Assembly (NCBI RefSeq): GCF_024124745.1
Contig: NZ_JAMXRU010000020.1
Location: 1 to 39,235 of the forward strand
Direction: 5' to 3'
Source: Aeromicrobium sp. CnD17-E
GTDB taxonomy: Bacteria > Actinomycetota > Actinomycetes > Propionibacteriales > Nocardioidaceae
DNA: 39,235 nt
Shown piece by piece: positions 1-7,221 of the stretch (positions are counted from its first letter, which is position 1; each line of letters begins with the position of its first letter). A model generated the notes under the pieces. That model saw only the letters and a program-made list of their open reading frames with translations. It was not told the origin of the DNA and did not search any database. A program made the translations under genes and the position numbers.

Positions 1-181
1 ACTGCAGCGCTGCCGTGGCGGCGGCGCGCGTGACGGCAGGGTCGCGCGCGAGGCCGAGGTAGTCGTTGCCCGCGAGGTCGATCGTCGGGTCGTCGGCGCC
101 GCGCGGTCGCAGCGTGCGCACCAGCCCGGCCTCCTCGCGCGAGGCGTGCTCCTGCGCCCACCAGTCCGTCCAGACGCTCAT
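1..181 (-). CDS. bioF: 8-amino-7-oxononanoate synthase, N-terminal fragment (cut by window edge)
   Basis: BioF is a PLP enzyme that condenses pimeloyl-thioester with L-alanine in the first step of biotin ring assembly. Only about 60 N-terminal residues are present. They begin [10 protein letters not shown] and include the family's early [13 protein letters not shown] stretch, typical of alpha-oxoamine synthases; the PLP lysine lies outside the window. The ATG at 179-181 overlaps the bioA stop (ATGA, 178-181), so translation is coupled to bioA and the gene belongs to the bioB-bioA-bioF operon. The identification rests on the NDYLGL motif together with the operon context. Confidence 0.85.
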   Translation of the reverse strand, partial: MSVWTDWWAQEHASREEAGLVRTLRPRGADDPTIDLAGNDYLGLARDPAVTRAAATAALQ

Positions 182-1461
182 GCGGCGCGCACCGCCTCGC
201 CGACCCCGGCCACCAGCTGCGCCAGCGCTGCGTCGTCGCAGACGTAGGGCGGCATCGTGTACACGAGGTCGCGGAAGGGCCGCAGCCACACGCCCGCCGC
301 GAGGGCGGCGTCGGTGGCCGCCGCGACGTCGACGTCGTGGTCGAGCTGCACCACGCCGACCGCGCCGAGCGTGCGGACGTCGGCGACGCCCTCGACGTCG
401 CGCAGCGGCGCGAGGCCACGGGCCAGCGCCTCCCCAACACGTTGCACGTCGGCCTGCCAGCCGCGCTCGAGCAGGAGGTCGATGCTGGCCGACGCGACGG
501 CGCAAGCCAGCGGGTTGCCCATGAACGTCGGGCCGTGCATGAGCGCGCCGGACTCGCTGGCCGACACGCCCCGCGCCACCTCGTCGGTGCACAGCACCGC
601 GGCGAGCGAGACGTAGCCGCCGGTGAGCGCCTTGCCGACGCAGAGGACGTCGGGCGCGACCAGCTCGCTCACGAAGAGGTGCCCGGTGCGGCCGAACCCC
701 GTGGCGATCTCGTCGTGCACGAGCAGCAGACCGTGCTCGTCGGCCACCTCGCGCAGCACGCGCAGGCAGGCGACCGGGTAGGGGTGCATGCCGCCCGCAC
801 CCTGCAGGAGCGGCTCCACGACCACGCCCGCCAGCTCGTGCGCGTGCCGGGCGGCGAGGTCGCGCACACCGTCGGCCCATGCCGCCACCTCCGCGTCCGA
901 CGCGTCGTGGCGCGGCGGCCGGTCGGCGAACACCTGCTGCGGCAGCAGGTCGCGCCACATCGTGTGCATGCCGCCGACCGGGTCGGTCACGCTCATGCAG
1001 TCGAACGTGTCGCCGTGGTACCCGCCGCGCACCGTGAGCATGCGGGTGCGCTCGGGGTGCCCCGTGCCGCGCTGGTGCTGCAGCACCATCTTCAGCGCCA
1101 CCTCCACGGCCACCGAGCCGGAGTCGGCGAGGAACACGCGCTCCAACGGGGCAGGCGTCAGCTCGACGAGCCGCCGCGCCAGCTCGACGGCCGGGGCGTG
1201 CGTGAGCCCGCCGAACATCACGTGGCTGAACGAGGCGACCTGCTCGACGACCGCGCGGTCGAGGGCGGGGTGGCAGTACCCGTGCACCGCGGCCCACCAC
1301 GACGACATCCCGTCGACCACCCAGGTGCCGTCGACCTCCAGGCGGCACCCGTCGGCGCCCGTGACCACCCTCGTCGGCGCCGGCTCGGTCATCGACGCAT
1401 AGGGGTGCCAGACGTGCGCGCGGTCGAAGGCGCGCAGGTCGGAGGCGAGGGTCGCGGTCAC
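178..1461 (-). CDS. bioA: adenosylmethionine-8-amino-7-oxononanoate aminotransferase
   Basis: BioA transfers the amino group of S-adenosylmethionine to KAPA, giving DAPA in biotin synthesis. The 427-residue class III aminotransferase has the family opening [13 protein letters not shown] (about 12-24), a GGYHGDT segment (about 146-152), the PLP-binding [11 protein letters not shown] (250-260) and the Schiff-base lysine in VGKALTGG (K277). The start is the GTG at 1459-1461, 14 bp after the bioB stop; the open frame continues upstream, but only as an out-of-frame shadow of bioB. No strong Shine-Dalgarno is seen, so translational coupling to bioB is likely. It overlaps bioF by 4 bp. No bioD is visible; it may lie beyond bioF. 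Confidence 0.93.
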   Translation of the reverse strand: MTATLASDLRAFDRAHVWHPYASMTEPAPTRVVTGADGCRLEVDGTWVVDGMSSWWAAVHGYCHPALDRAVVEQVASFSHVMFGGLTHAPAVELARRLVELTPAPLERVFLADSGSVAVEVALKMVLQHQRGTGHPERTRMLTVRGGYHGDTFDCMSVTDPVGGMHTMWRDLLPQQVFADRPPRHDASDAEVAAWADGVRDLAARHAHELAGVVVEPLLQGAGGMHPYPVACLRVLREVADEHGLLLVHDEIATGFGRTGHLFVSELVAPDVLCVGKALTGGYVSLAAVLCTDEVARGVSASESGALMHGPTFMGNPLACAVASASIDLLLERGWQADVQRVGEALARGLAPLRDVEGVADVRTLGAVGVVQLDHDVDVAAATDAALAAGVWLRPFRDLVYTMPPYVCDDAALAQLVAGVGEAVRAA

Positions 1462-1475
1462 GGCAGGGTCGGCGG

Positions 1476-2648
1476 TCAGGCGTTCGCCGGCACGTCGGTG
1501 CCCGCGCCGCGCTGCCGGATCGCGAGACCGGCGGTGCCGTCGTGCGACGCGCACCCCCCGCACGCGCTGCCGCAGCCGGTCGACACCGTGCCGCACGGCG
1601 AGGATGCGGACGGCGAGGAGGAGGGCGTGGTGGCCGTCGGCTCGGCCGGCTGGTGCTCCGGCAGCTCGTCCGCGCCGAGGATGGTGAAGCCGTGGTCGCG
1701 GATCAGCTCGACGTCGGTCTTGGCGTCCTGGCCCTCCGACGTCAAGTAGTCGCCGAGGAAGATCGAGTTGGCCACGTGCAGCGCGAGGCCCTGCAGCGAG
1801 CGCAGGTGCATCTCGCGTCCGCCGGCGATGCGCACCTCGCGGTCGGGGCAGACGAAGCGCGCCATCGCCAGGATCTTCACGCACCGGGCCGGGGAGAGCT
1901 CCCACGTGTTCTCGAACGGCGTGCCGTCGAACGGCATGAGGAAGTTGACGGGGATCGAGTCCGAGCCGAGCTCCTTCAGCGCGAACAGCGCCTCCACGAG
2001 CTGCTCGTCGGTCTCGCCGAGCCCGGCGATGAGGCCCGAGCAGGGCGACAGGCCGGCGGTGCGGGCCTTGGCGATGGTGTCGACGCGGTCGTCGTACGTG
2101 TGGGTGGTGACGATCTCGTCGTGGTGCGACGCCGCGGTGTTGATGTTGTGGTTGTAGGCGTCGACGCCGGCCTGCTTGAGCCGCTCGGCCTGACCGTCCT
2201 TGAGCAGCCCCAGGCAGGCGCACACCTCGACGTCGGGGTAGCTGTCCTTGAGCGCCTCGGTCATCTCGGCGACCTTCTCGACGTCGCGGTTCGACGGGCC
2301 GCGTCCCGACGAGACCAGGCACACGCGCGACGCGCCGCCGCGCAGTCCGGCGCCCGCCTGGCGCAGCGTCTCGTCGGTGGAGAGCCACGAGTACTTCAGG
2401 ATGGGCGCCTCGGACCCGACGGCCTGCGAGCAGTAGCTGCAGTTCTCGGGGCACAGCCCGGACTTCAGGTTCACGAGGTAGTTGACCTTGACGGTGCTGC
2501 CGAAGTGCGCGCGGCGCAGGCGTCCGGCGGCCGCGACGACGTCGAGCAGGGCGGCGTCGTCGGCGTGCAGCACCGCGAGCGCGTCGGCCTCGGAGGCACT
2601 GCCCCCGTCCAGGATGCGGGTGGCGAGCTGGTCGAACGATGCGGTCAT
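1476..2648 (-). CDS. bioB: biotin synthase with cysteine-rich C-terminal tail
   Basis: BioB is a radical-SAM enzyme that inserts sulfur into dethiobiotin. The 390-residue protein has the SAM-cluster motif CPENCSYC (C66, C70, C73). The classic [2Fe-2S] ligands are all present: C110 (SRVC), C143 (VCACLG), C203 (SPCSG) and R273 (VRIAGGRE). After the barrel, a low-complexity linker (about 333-350) leads to C352, C359, C363 and C366, where CGSACGGC repeats the CX3CX2C spacing. The protein then closes with [14 protein letters not shown], like ordinary actinobacterial BioB. The ATG at 2646-2648 is preferred over the adjacent upstream GTG because GAGG sits 6 nt before it. The gene is first in the operon, directly behind two BioQ-type boxes. 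Confidence 0.95.
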   Translation of the reverse strand: MTASFDQLATRILDGGSASEADALAVLHADDAALLDVVAAAGRLRRAHFGSTVKVNYLVNLKSGLCPENCSYCSQAVGSEAPILKYSWLSTDETLRQAGAGLRGGASRVCLVSSGRGPSNRDVEKVAEMTEALKDSYPDVEVCACLGLLKDGQAERLKQAGVDAYNHNINTAASHHDEIVTTHTYDDRVDTIAKARTAGLSPCSGLIAGLGETDEQLVEALFALKELGSDSIPVNFLMPFDGTPFENTWELSPARCVKILAMARFVCPDREVRIAGGREMHLRSLQGLALHVANSIFLGDYLTSEGQDAKTDVELIRDHGFTILGADELPEHQPAEPTATTPSSSPSASSPCGTVSTGCGSACGGCASHDGTAGLAIRQRGAGTDVPANA

Positions 2649-2676
2649 CACGGTCCTCGACGTCGGCGGCGGTCAC

Positions 2677-2704
2677 TGAACACCGTTCAGGTGAACAGTG
2701 TTCA
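2677..2704 (-). promoter_or_regulatory. two tandem BioQ-type operators before bioB
   Basis: Two 13-bp dyads stand side by side, TGAACACCGTTCA (2677-2689) and TGAACAGTGTTCA (2692-2704), with a 2-bp gap and 15-bp centre spacing. Their half-sites also create a third, overlapping dyad (GTTCAGGTGAAC). The pattern TGAAC-N3-GTTCA closely resembles the TGAAC-N3-GTTAC site reported for the TetR-family biotin repressor BioQ of actinobacteria. The boxes lie 29-56 bp upstream of the bioB ATG, in the only intergenic gap of this region. A BioQ gene itself is not in the window. Confidence 0.8.
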
Positions 2705-2733
2705 GGTGACGATAGCCGATCAGGCCGGACGCG

Positions 2734-4002
2734 TCACGGGGTCGTCGGCGAGGAGCGCCGGGCGCCGTCGTACTGCTGCAGCCAGTCGAGCGTGAGGCGA
2801 CGGCTCGCAGCGGCAGCGGGCGTCAACGTCGAGGTCGAGTCGCCCGCGCTGTGCTCCATCCCGGGGTACTGCACGTACCGGTGCGGCACGCCGTGCCGCG
2901 CGAGGACGTCGACGAAGGCGCGAGCGCGGTCCGCGAGGACGAGGTGGTCGCGGGCTCCCTGGTAGACGAGCGTCGGCGGGGAGTCGGCGCCGACGTGGGT
3001 CGCGGAGTCGGTGGAGCGGTACCGCTCCGGGTACTCCGCGGGCGTCCCGCCGACGTACCACTGCTCGACCTTCCGGGCGATCGCCGTGCGGTCACCGATC
3101 CCGCTCAGGTCGACGGCCGGGTACCCGGCGATCACCGCGCGCACGACCGGCAGCGTCGAGCCCGACGGCGAGCAGCTGGACCTCAGGGTGTGGTCGGCGG
3201 ACGTGTAGGCGGCGTTGACGGCCAGGTTCCCTCCGGAGGAGAGGCCGAGCATCGCGATCCGGTCGGCGTCGAGGTGGTGTGCCTCGCCCGCGCGCGCGAC
3301 CCACGCGAGGGAGCAGGCCACGTCCTCCACCTGCGTCCCCCACGGGTGGTAGGTGGGGGAGGCCAGCCGGTAGTCGACGTCGAGCACCGCGTAGCCGTGG
3401 GCGGGCAGGTACCCGGTGTACGCGTTCGGGCCACGCGACCCGGTCGAGAACCCGCCGCCGTGGACGGAGACCACGACAGGCCATCCCGCTCGGGGTGCAC
3501 GTCCGGACGGGAGGTACAGGTCGGCGCGCAGCGTGGTGGTCCCGGCGGTGCCGACCGTCACGGTCCGGCTGGGGCCGCTGGTCAGGCCGGTGAAGGGCAG
3601 CGTCGGCAGCAGCGGGCTCGTGCCGGCGCCCGTGGACGCGATGGCGACGGCGAGCGCGACGCTCGTGGCGACGGCGGTCACCGTGCCGGCCGACCCGACC
3701 ACCGTGAGCACGAGCGGGAGGCGCCGACGAGGCCGAGGTCGCCGTCGCCAGAGGGTCGCGGCGCTCACCACGCCGACGGCACCGACGACGACGTTCCACA
3801 CCCCGAGCGAGTCCCGCAGCACGCCGAGGAGGATCACCAGGTACTGCGACACCTCCCACTGCAGCAGCGGCATCGTCCAGGACACGGGGACGACGGCGAG
3901 CAGCTGCGCGAGCACCGTGAACACGACGGTCACGACCGCGACCGTCCACAGCGCCACGCGCCCGACCGCGTGCAACCGGGCTCCCGTCGGCGCGGACGTC
4001 AT
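2734..4002 (-). CDS. membrane-anchored alpha/beta hydrolase (HSL/BD-FAE-type esterase)
   Basis: Predicted serine esterase of 422 residues with no known substrate. The N-terminal third is hydrophobic, with about three membrane segments (about 12-40, 47-85, 96-122) separated by an Arg-rich stretch (86-94), so the catalytic part is probably outside the membrane. The esterase domain shows the oxyanion motif HGGGF (181-185), nucleophile S255 in GLSSG, an acid in GARDH (D352) and the histidine of GMEHS (H384), a complete triad. The ATG at 4000-4002 overlaps the stop of the upstream CoA-transferase (ATGA), so the two are coupled. It ends 30 bp before the biotin-operon operators. Confidence 0.85.
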   Translation of the reverse strand: MTSAPTGARLHAVGRVALWTVAVVTVVFTVLAQLLAVVPVSWTMPLLQWEVSQYLVILLGVLRDSLGVWNVVVGAVGVVSAATLWRRRPRPRRRLPLVLTVVGSAGTVTAVATSVALAVAIASTGAGTSPLLPTLPFTGLTSGPSRTVTVGTAGTTTLRADLYLPSGRAPRAGWPVVVSVHGGGFSTGSRGPNAYTGYLPAHGYAVLDVDYRLASPTYHPWGTQVEDVACSLAWVARAGEAHHLDADRIAMLGLSSGGNLAVNAAYTSADHTLRSSCSPSGSTLPVVRAVIAGYPAVDLSGIGDRTAIARKVEQWYVGGTPAEYPERYRSTDSATHVGADSPPTLVYQGARDHLVLADRARAFVDVLARHGVPHRYVQYPGMEHSAGDSTSTLTPAAAASRRLTLDWLQQYDGARRSSPTTP

Positions 4003-5396
4003 CGTGGCTCCGCCCACGCCATCGGTGCCGAGCCGAGCGGCCACGGAGCACCGCGGCGCAGGTCCCACGCCGGGGCGACGTCGAGGAGGCTGGGCAGGGC
4101 CGCCACCCGGCCGAAGGGACCGTCGGTCTCCACCGTCGGCACCTCGTCGAGGTGCTCGCGCAGGTCGGGACCCGCGGAGACCTGGTGGGGGTTGTCGCCG
4201 AAGGACTGCACCCACGTGCAGACTTTCGCGAGGTCGACGTGGACGTGCCACGACCCGCCCTCGGTCGCCTGCCGGTGCAGGGCGGTCTCGATCCCCGCCG
4301 CGAGGAGGAACGCCGCGACGTAGTCGTTGAGCAGGTAGGTGGGTGGGAGCGCGGCCCGGTCGCCGCCGCCCTCCTCCAGGGCGAACCCCGTGGCCGCGCA
4401 GGCGAGCTGGTCGAAGCCGCCGCGGTCCGACCACGGTCCTCGGTCGCCCCACCCGTGCACGTCGCCCACGACGACGCCGGGGTGGTCGCGCGCGAGCTGG
4501 GCGGCGTCGAGCCCGAACCGCGCCAGGTGCCGGTAGCCGTGGACCACGACGTCGGCGCCGCGCAGCACGTCGTCGAGGCTGGCCCTTCCGGTCGGGGTCC
4601 GGAGGTCGCAGTAGGCGTTCCGCTTCCCGGCCCCGGTCTCGAGGATCATCGCGTTCGGGTCGGGCCGGTCGGGGCGTGACACGTGGAGCACGTCGGCACC
4701 CAGCTCGGCCAGGAGGCGGGTCGCGACGGGTCCCGCGATCACGTGGGTGACGTCGACGACCCGGACGCCCGTGAGCGGCGGCTGGGCCGACGCGAGCGGC
4801 GCCCGGGTGACGGGGTCGGCGTCGCCGATGCGTTCGACGCGCACCAGCGGCTCGCCCGCAAGAGACCGTCCGACGTCGGTGGCCGCCCACTCCTCCCGGG
4901 TCCGGACCATCGTGGCGGTCCCGCCGGCCGCGACGATCGCCTCCTCGAGCGCCAGGGCGTCCCAGGTGGCCGCCGCCGCCGCGATCCGGTCGGCCCCCGG
5001 CGCGCACCCGAGCACGCGGAGCGCGCGGTCGCGCAGGTGCGGGTAGGAGAGGAGGACGAAGACCTGCCGTCCGTCGCGGCAGGCGTAGAAGTCGCTGTCG
5101 GCGAGCAGGTGCGGGTCCTCCATGGTCGCGGCGGCGGGGACGTCGCCGACCCTCGTCGCGAAGACCGCCATGAGCTGCAGCAGGGCGTCGTCGGTGCGGA
5201 CCCGCACCTCCCGGGCAGGTGCACCTCGGGAGCTGCCGAACGCTGATGCGGCGGCTCCGTGCGCCGCCATGGCCGCGGCCATGCACTCGGCGAGGCGGTG
5301 CGGCGACGTCGTCGGAGGCTCGCTCCCGACCACGTGCGTGCGGCCGAGGTCGAGGGAGAACAGCGTCGCGAGGTCCTGCAGGGGTGAGGCGTCCAC
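3999..5396 (-). CDS. family III CoA-transferase (CaiB/BaiF-like), rearranged domain order
   Basis: Family III CoA-transferases move CoA between carboxylic acids through an aspartyl intermediate. This 465-residue protein carries the typical N-terminal signature, TGVRVVDVTHVIAGP followed by LAELGADVLHV, but only at residues 209-239. The catalytic-Asp region (LLNDYVAAFLLAAGIETAL) comes later still. The first 200 residues (FYACRDGRQVFVLL about 103-116; RTREEWAATDVGRSLAGEPL about 165-184) look like the C-terminal half of ordinary family members, so the order appears permuted. The GTG at 5394-5396 is the only plausible start; no clear ribosome site is visible. It is coupled to the hydrolase downstream and divergent from the IclR-type gene, which probably regulates it. 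Substrate unknown. Confidence 0.8.
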   Translation of the reverse strand: MDASPLQDLATLFSLDLGRTHVVGSEPPTTSPHRLAECMAAAMAAHGAAASAFGSSRGAPAREVRVRTDDALLQLMAVFATRVGDVPAAATMEDPHLLADSDFYACRDGRQVFVLLSYPHLRDRALRVLGCAPGADRIAAAAATWDALALEEAIVAAGGTATMVRTREEWAATDVGRSLAGEPLVRVERIGDADPVTRAPLASAQPPLTGVRVVDVTHVIAGPVATRLLAELGADVLHVSRPDRPDPNAMILETGAGKRNAYCDLRTPTGRASLDDVLRGADVVVHGYRHLARFGLDAAQLARDHPGVVVGDVHGWGDRGPWSDRGGFDQLACAATGFALEEGGGDRAALPPTYLLNDYVAAFLLAAGIETALHRQATEGGSWHVHVDLAKVCTWVQSFGDNPHQVSAGPDLREHLDEVPTVETDGPFGRVAALPSLLDVAPAWDLRRGAPWPLGSAPMAWAEPR

Positions 5397-5461
5397 GCAT
5401 CGAGTCTCGGACGCGCGGCTCCGGGGGCCCAGGATCGTCGGATATGCGGCATCCTCGTGCC

Positions 5462-6151
5462 ATGAGCGACCACCGCAGCGTGGGCCGGATCGTCGACCTG
5501 CTCGACGTCGTCGCGCGTGCCGACGTCCCGCCGACGGTGAGCGACCTCGCGCGCCGCCTCGACGTCCCCCGGTCGTCGGTCCACGACCTCGTGAGCGGCC
5601 TGGAGCAGCACGGCTGGCTGGTGCGTGCCGGGCGTGGTCTGCGCATCGGACCTGCTCCACTGGTCCTCGAGCTGCTCGCCGCACGCCACGTGTCGTGGAC
5701 GTCGCTCGACGCGGACGCCTACGCCGAGCGGTTCGACCTCGCCGCGGCCGTGGCCGTGCTCGTCGGTCGGCACGTCGTGTACACGGCACGGTCGGAGAAG
5801 GTGGTCGACGAGCGCTACGCCCACGTGGCCGACCTGCACCTGCCGCGCGACCCTCTGACGACCGCGGCCGGACGTCTGCTGCTGAGCAACGCGCCCGCTG
5901 CGGTGCTGGCCAGCGTGCTGGACGAGACCCGCACGACCGACCCTGGGCTCGTGGCGGACTACGAGGCGCAGCTCCCTCTCGTCCGGCGTCGGCGGACGGC
6001 CTGGAGCGACGGACTGTCGCAGGACGAGGTCGCCGCGGTCGCGGTCTTCCCGCACCGTGACCGCCGCGAGGCGCTCGTGCTCTTCGGGCGGAGGGGGACC
6101 GACGCGGCGCGCCTCACGGCTGCCGCGCGCACCCTCGCGCGGGAGTCGTAG
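5462..6151 (+). CDS. IclR-family transcriptional regulator
   Basis: The protein has 229 residues. Its N-terminal winged helix-turn-helix (about 8-65, VSDLARRLDVPRSSVHDLVSGLEQHGWL) is typical of IclR regulators and is followed by a shortened effector domain containing LPRDPLTTAAGRLLLS and a C-terminal VAVFPHRDRREALVLFG strand. IclR proteins usually sense small aromatic or carboxylic effectors. The gene is divergent from the CoA-transferase/hydrolase pair across a 65-bp gap, the usual place for a local regulator. The start is the ATG at 5462; the open frame extends upstream only as a shadow. At 229 residues it is slightly shorter than the usual 250-260. Confidence 0.85.
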   Translation: MSDHRSVGRIVDLLDVVARADVPPTVSDLARRLDVPRSSVHDLVSGLEQHGWLVRAGRGLRIGPAPLVLELLAARHVSWTSLDADAYAERFDLAAAVAVLVGRHVVYTARSEKVVDERYAHVADLHLPRDPLTTAAGRLLLSNAPAAVLASVLDETRTTDPGLVADYEAQLPLVRRRRTAWSDGLSQDEVAAVAVFPHRDRREALVLFGRRGTDAARLTAAARTLARES

Positions 6152-6154
6152 GCG

Positions 6155-6613
6155 TCAGCGGCCCATGATCGGGTCGAGCAGCCCGTCGAGCATGCCAGGG
6201 GAGGGGCTCGACGACGACGACGGCGACGGCGACGGGCTGGGTCGCTGGGTCGGGGTGGTCGGCCTCGGGCTGGGCGGCGTCGGTCGCGTGGGGCTGGCGG
6301 CGGGCGTGGTCGGTCGGGGGGTGGTCGACGTGGGGCCGCGGTCGTCGCTGCGGTCGCTCGGGTCGTCGTCGCGGCCGGGCTCGCCGGCGTCGCGGGAGGT
6401 GTCGTCGGCCTCGTCGTCGCTGTTGTTGTCGCGTCGGTCGCGGTCGTCGGGGTCGGTGCTGCGGCTGGGGGTCGGGCTGCTGGTGGCGGGTCGGGGCTCG
6501 GCCGCTGCCGACGGGTCGCCGCCGTCGCCGAGGGAGGTGAGCGCGACCGCACCCACGGCGAGCATGAGCAGGACGGCGCAGGCCGCGGCCGTGCTGAGGG
6601 TGCGGATGCGCAC
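6155..6613 (-). CDS. secreted or membrane-anchored low-complexity protein
   Basis: Hypothetical protein of 152 residues. An N-terminal signal or anchor (about 8-27, AACAVLLMLAVGAVAL) is followed by a long disordered region: first Asp/Arg/Ser-rich (about 55-95), then Pro/Ser/Thr-rich with repeated PSPSPS-like runs (about 95-140), ending MLDGLLDPIMGR. No catalytic motif and no convincing lipobox are seen. The GTG at 6611-6613 is chosen because GGGAGG lies 4 nt upstream. It is convergent with the IclR-type gene, with only 3 bp between the stops. It may be a cell-surface or wall-spanning linker protein; function unknown. Confidence 0.65.
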   Translation of the reverse strand: MRIRTLSTAAACAVLLMLAVGAVALTSLGDGGDPSAAAEPRPATSSPTPSRSTDPDDRDRRDNNSDDEADDTSRDAGEPGRDDDPSDRSDDRGPTSTTPRPTTPAASPTRPTPPSPRPTTPTQRPSPSPSPSSSSSPSPGMLDGLLDPIMGR

Positions 6614-6701
6614 GGGACCTCCCGGGGTGGACGACCTTCCACGGTAGACAACGAGGCAACCCCGCGCCGGTGACGTGCGCGGCCCTACGATGGGTCCGCA
6701 C

Positions 6702-6774
6702 GCCTCCGTAGCTCAGTCGGTAGAGCGCCTTACTTGTAATAAGGATGTCGCGGGTTCGATTCCTGTCGGAGGCT
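6702..6774 (+). tRNA. tRNA-Thr, anticodon UGU
   Basis: The acceptor stem GCCTCCG (6702-6708) pairs with CGGAGGC (6767-6773). The D-arm is GCTCAGTCGGTAGAGC, the anticodon stem-loop CCTTA-CTTGTAA-TAAGG (6728-6744) has anticodon TGT at 6735-6737, and the T-arm is CGGGTTCGATTCCTG. The discriminator is T6774 and the CCA end is not encoded. A TACGAT at 6686-6691 could be the -10 element. The last 15 nt of the T-arm and acceptor recur twice downstream in inverted orientation. Confidence 0.97.
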
Positions 6775-6934
6775 CCGAGCGCCAGCGAGGAGGCTCCGAC
6801 AGGAATCGGGAGGATCATCGCGGCGAAGCCGCTGGACGTGACGGCTCCTGTCCCCCGCTCCGAGCGCCAGCGAGGAGGCTCCGACAGGAATCGGGAGGAT
6901 CATCGCGGCGAAGCCGCCGGACGTGACGGCTCCT
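6772..6934 (+). repeat. two 78-bp direct repeats carrying inverted copies of the tRNA-Thr 3' end
   Basis: Units 6772-6849 and 6857-6934 are identical except at one base (T6833 versus C6918) and lie 85 bp apart. Each contains CTCCGACAGGAATCG (6794-6808; 6879-6893), the exact complement of CGATTCCTGTCGGAG in the tRNA (6757-6771). In a transcript, the tRNA 3' half and the first unit can form a 15-bp stem, extended after one G-G mismatch by CTCC (6773-6776) with GGAG (6789-6792) around a 12-nt loop. No protein is credible here. The element may be a terminator, a processing signal or a dispersed tRNA-derived repeat. Confidence 0.8.
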
Positions 6935-6953
6935 CGCGGGGCCGTGGCGCGCT

Positions 6954-7141
6954 CGTTTGCCTGGGGCCCCACGCAAACGTGCGTTCGGGGCGTCGGTTTG
7001 CGTGGGGGAGAGCGTGTTTGGGTGGGGCCCCACCCAGACGTGCATTGGGGCCGTCGGTTTGCGTGGGGCCCCACCGAAGCGTGCGTCTGGGGCGTCGGTT
7101 TGCGTGGGGGCGAGCCTGTTCGGGTGGGGCCCCACGCAAAC
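6954..7141. repeat. dispersed GGGGCCCC palindrome, locus 1 (four copies)
   Basis: Four imperfect 24-26-bp palindromes centred on TGGGGCCCCA lie at 6954-6979, 7016-7039, 7057-7080 and 7118-7141. Their arms follow GTTTGCGTGGGG. They are separated by half-sites of the form GGCGTCGGTTTGCGTGGGG (about 6989 and 7091). The cluster fills the gap between tRNA-Thr (+) and amtB (-), that is, a convergent junction. Related copies occur at 16243-16341 and 33022-33120. The rest of the 6775-7221 gap holds the tRNA-derived repeats and the amtB terminator. Confidence 0.85.
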
Positions 7142-7177
7142 AGGCCCAGGCGGCGGCGGGGGCGGGGCGGGACGCAG

Positions 7178-7207
7178 GTCGGCCCCGGACCGGGGTCCGG
7201 GGCCGAC
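7178..7207 (-). terminator. strong GC-rich hairpin after amtB
   Basis: A perfect 14-bp inverted repeat (GTCGGCCCCGGACC at 7178-7191 and its complement at 7194-7207) with a 2-nt centre lies 14 bp downstream of the amtB stop on the minus strand. There is no U-tract, which is usual for actinobacterial hairpin terminators. Confidence 0.65.
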
Positions 7208-7221
7208 GCGTCACGGGTGGG

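Noticed and set aside
1476-2648. Type II biotin synthase using only an auxiliary cluster
   Set aside because: All ligands of the classical [2Fe-2S] site (C110, C143, C203, R273) are present, so the tail is an addition and not a replacement.
178-2676. An 832-codon frame that looked like a BioB-BioA fusion
   Set aside because: Its first half is bioB read out of frame. Real bioB (1476-2648) and bioA (178-1461) lie in different frames, separated by 14 bp.
2734-5646. A 970-codon frame joining the hydrolase with an upstream segment
   Set aside because: The upstream part is the CoA-transferase gene in another frame; the hydrolase starts at 4002 with an ATGA overlap.
6772-6934. Attachment-site remnant of a phage or integrative element at the tRNA
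   Set aside because: The copies of the tRNA end are inverted, not direct, no integrase or foreign genes follow, and base composition does not change.
6954-7141. Possible CRISPR array
   Set aside because: Repeats are palindromes with irregular spacing and internal variation, spacers are not unique, and no cas genes are present.
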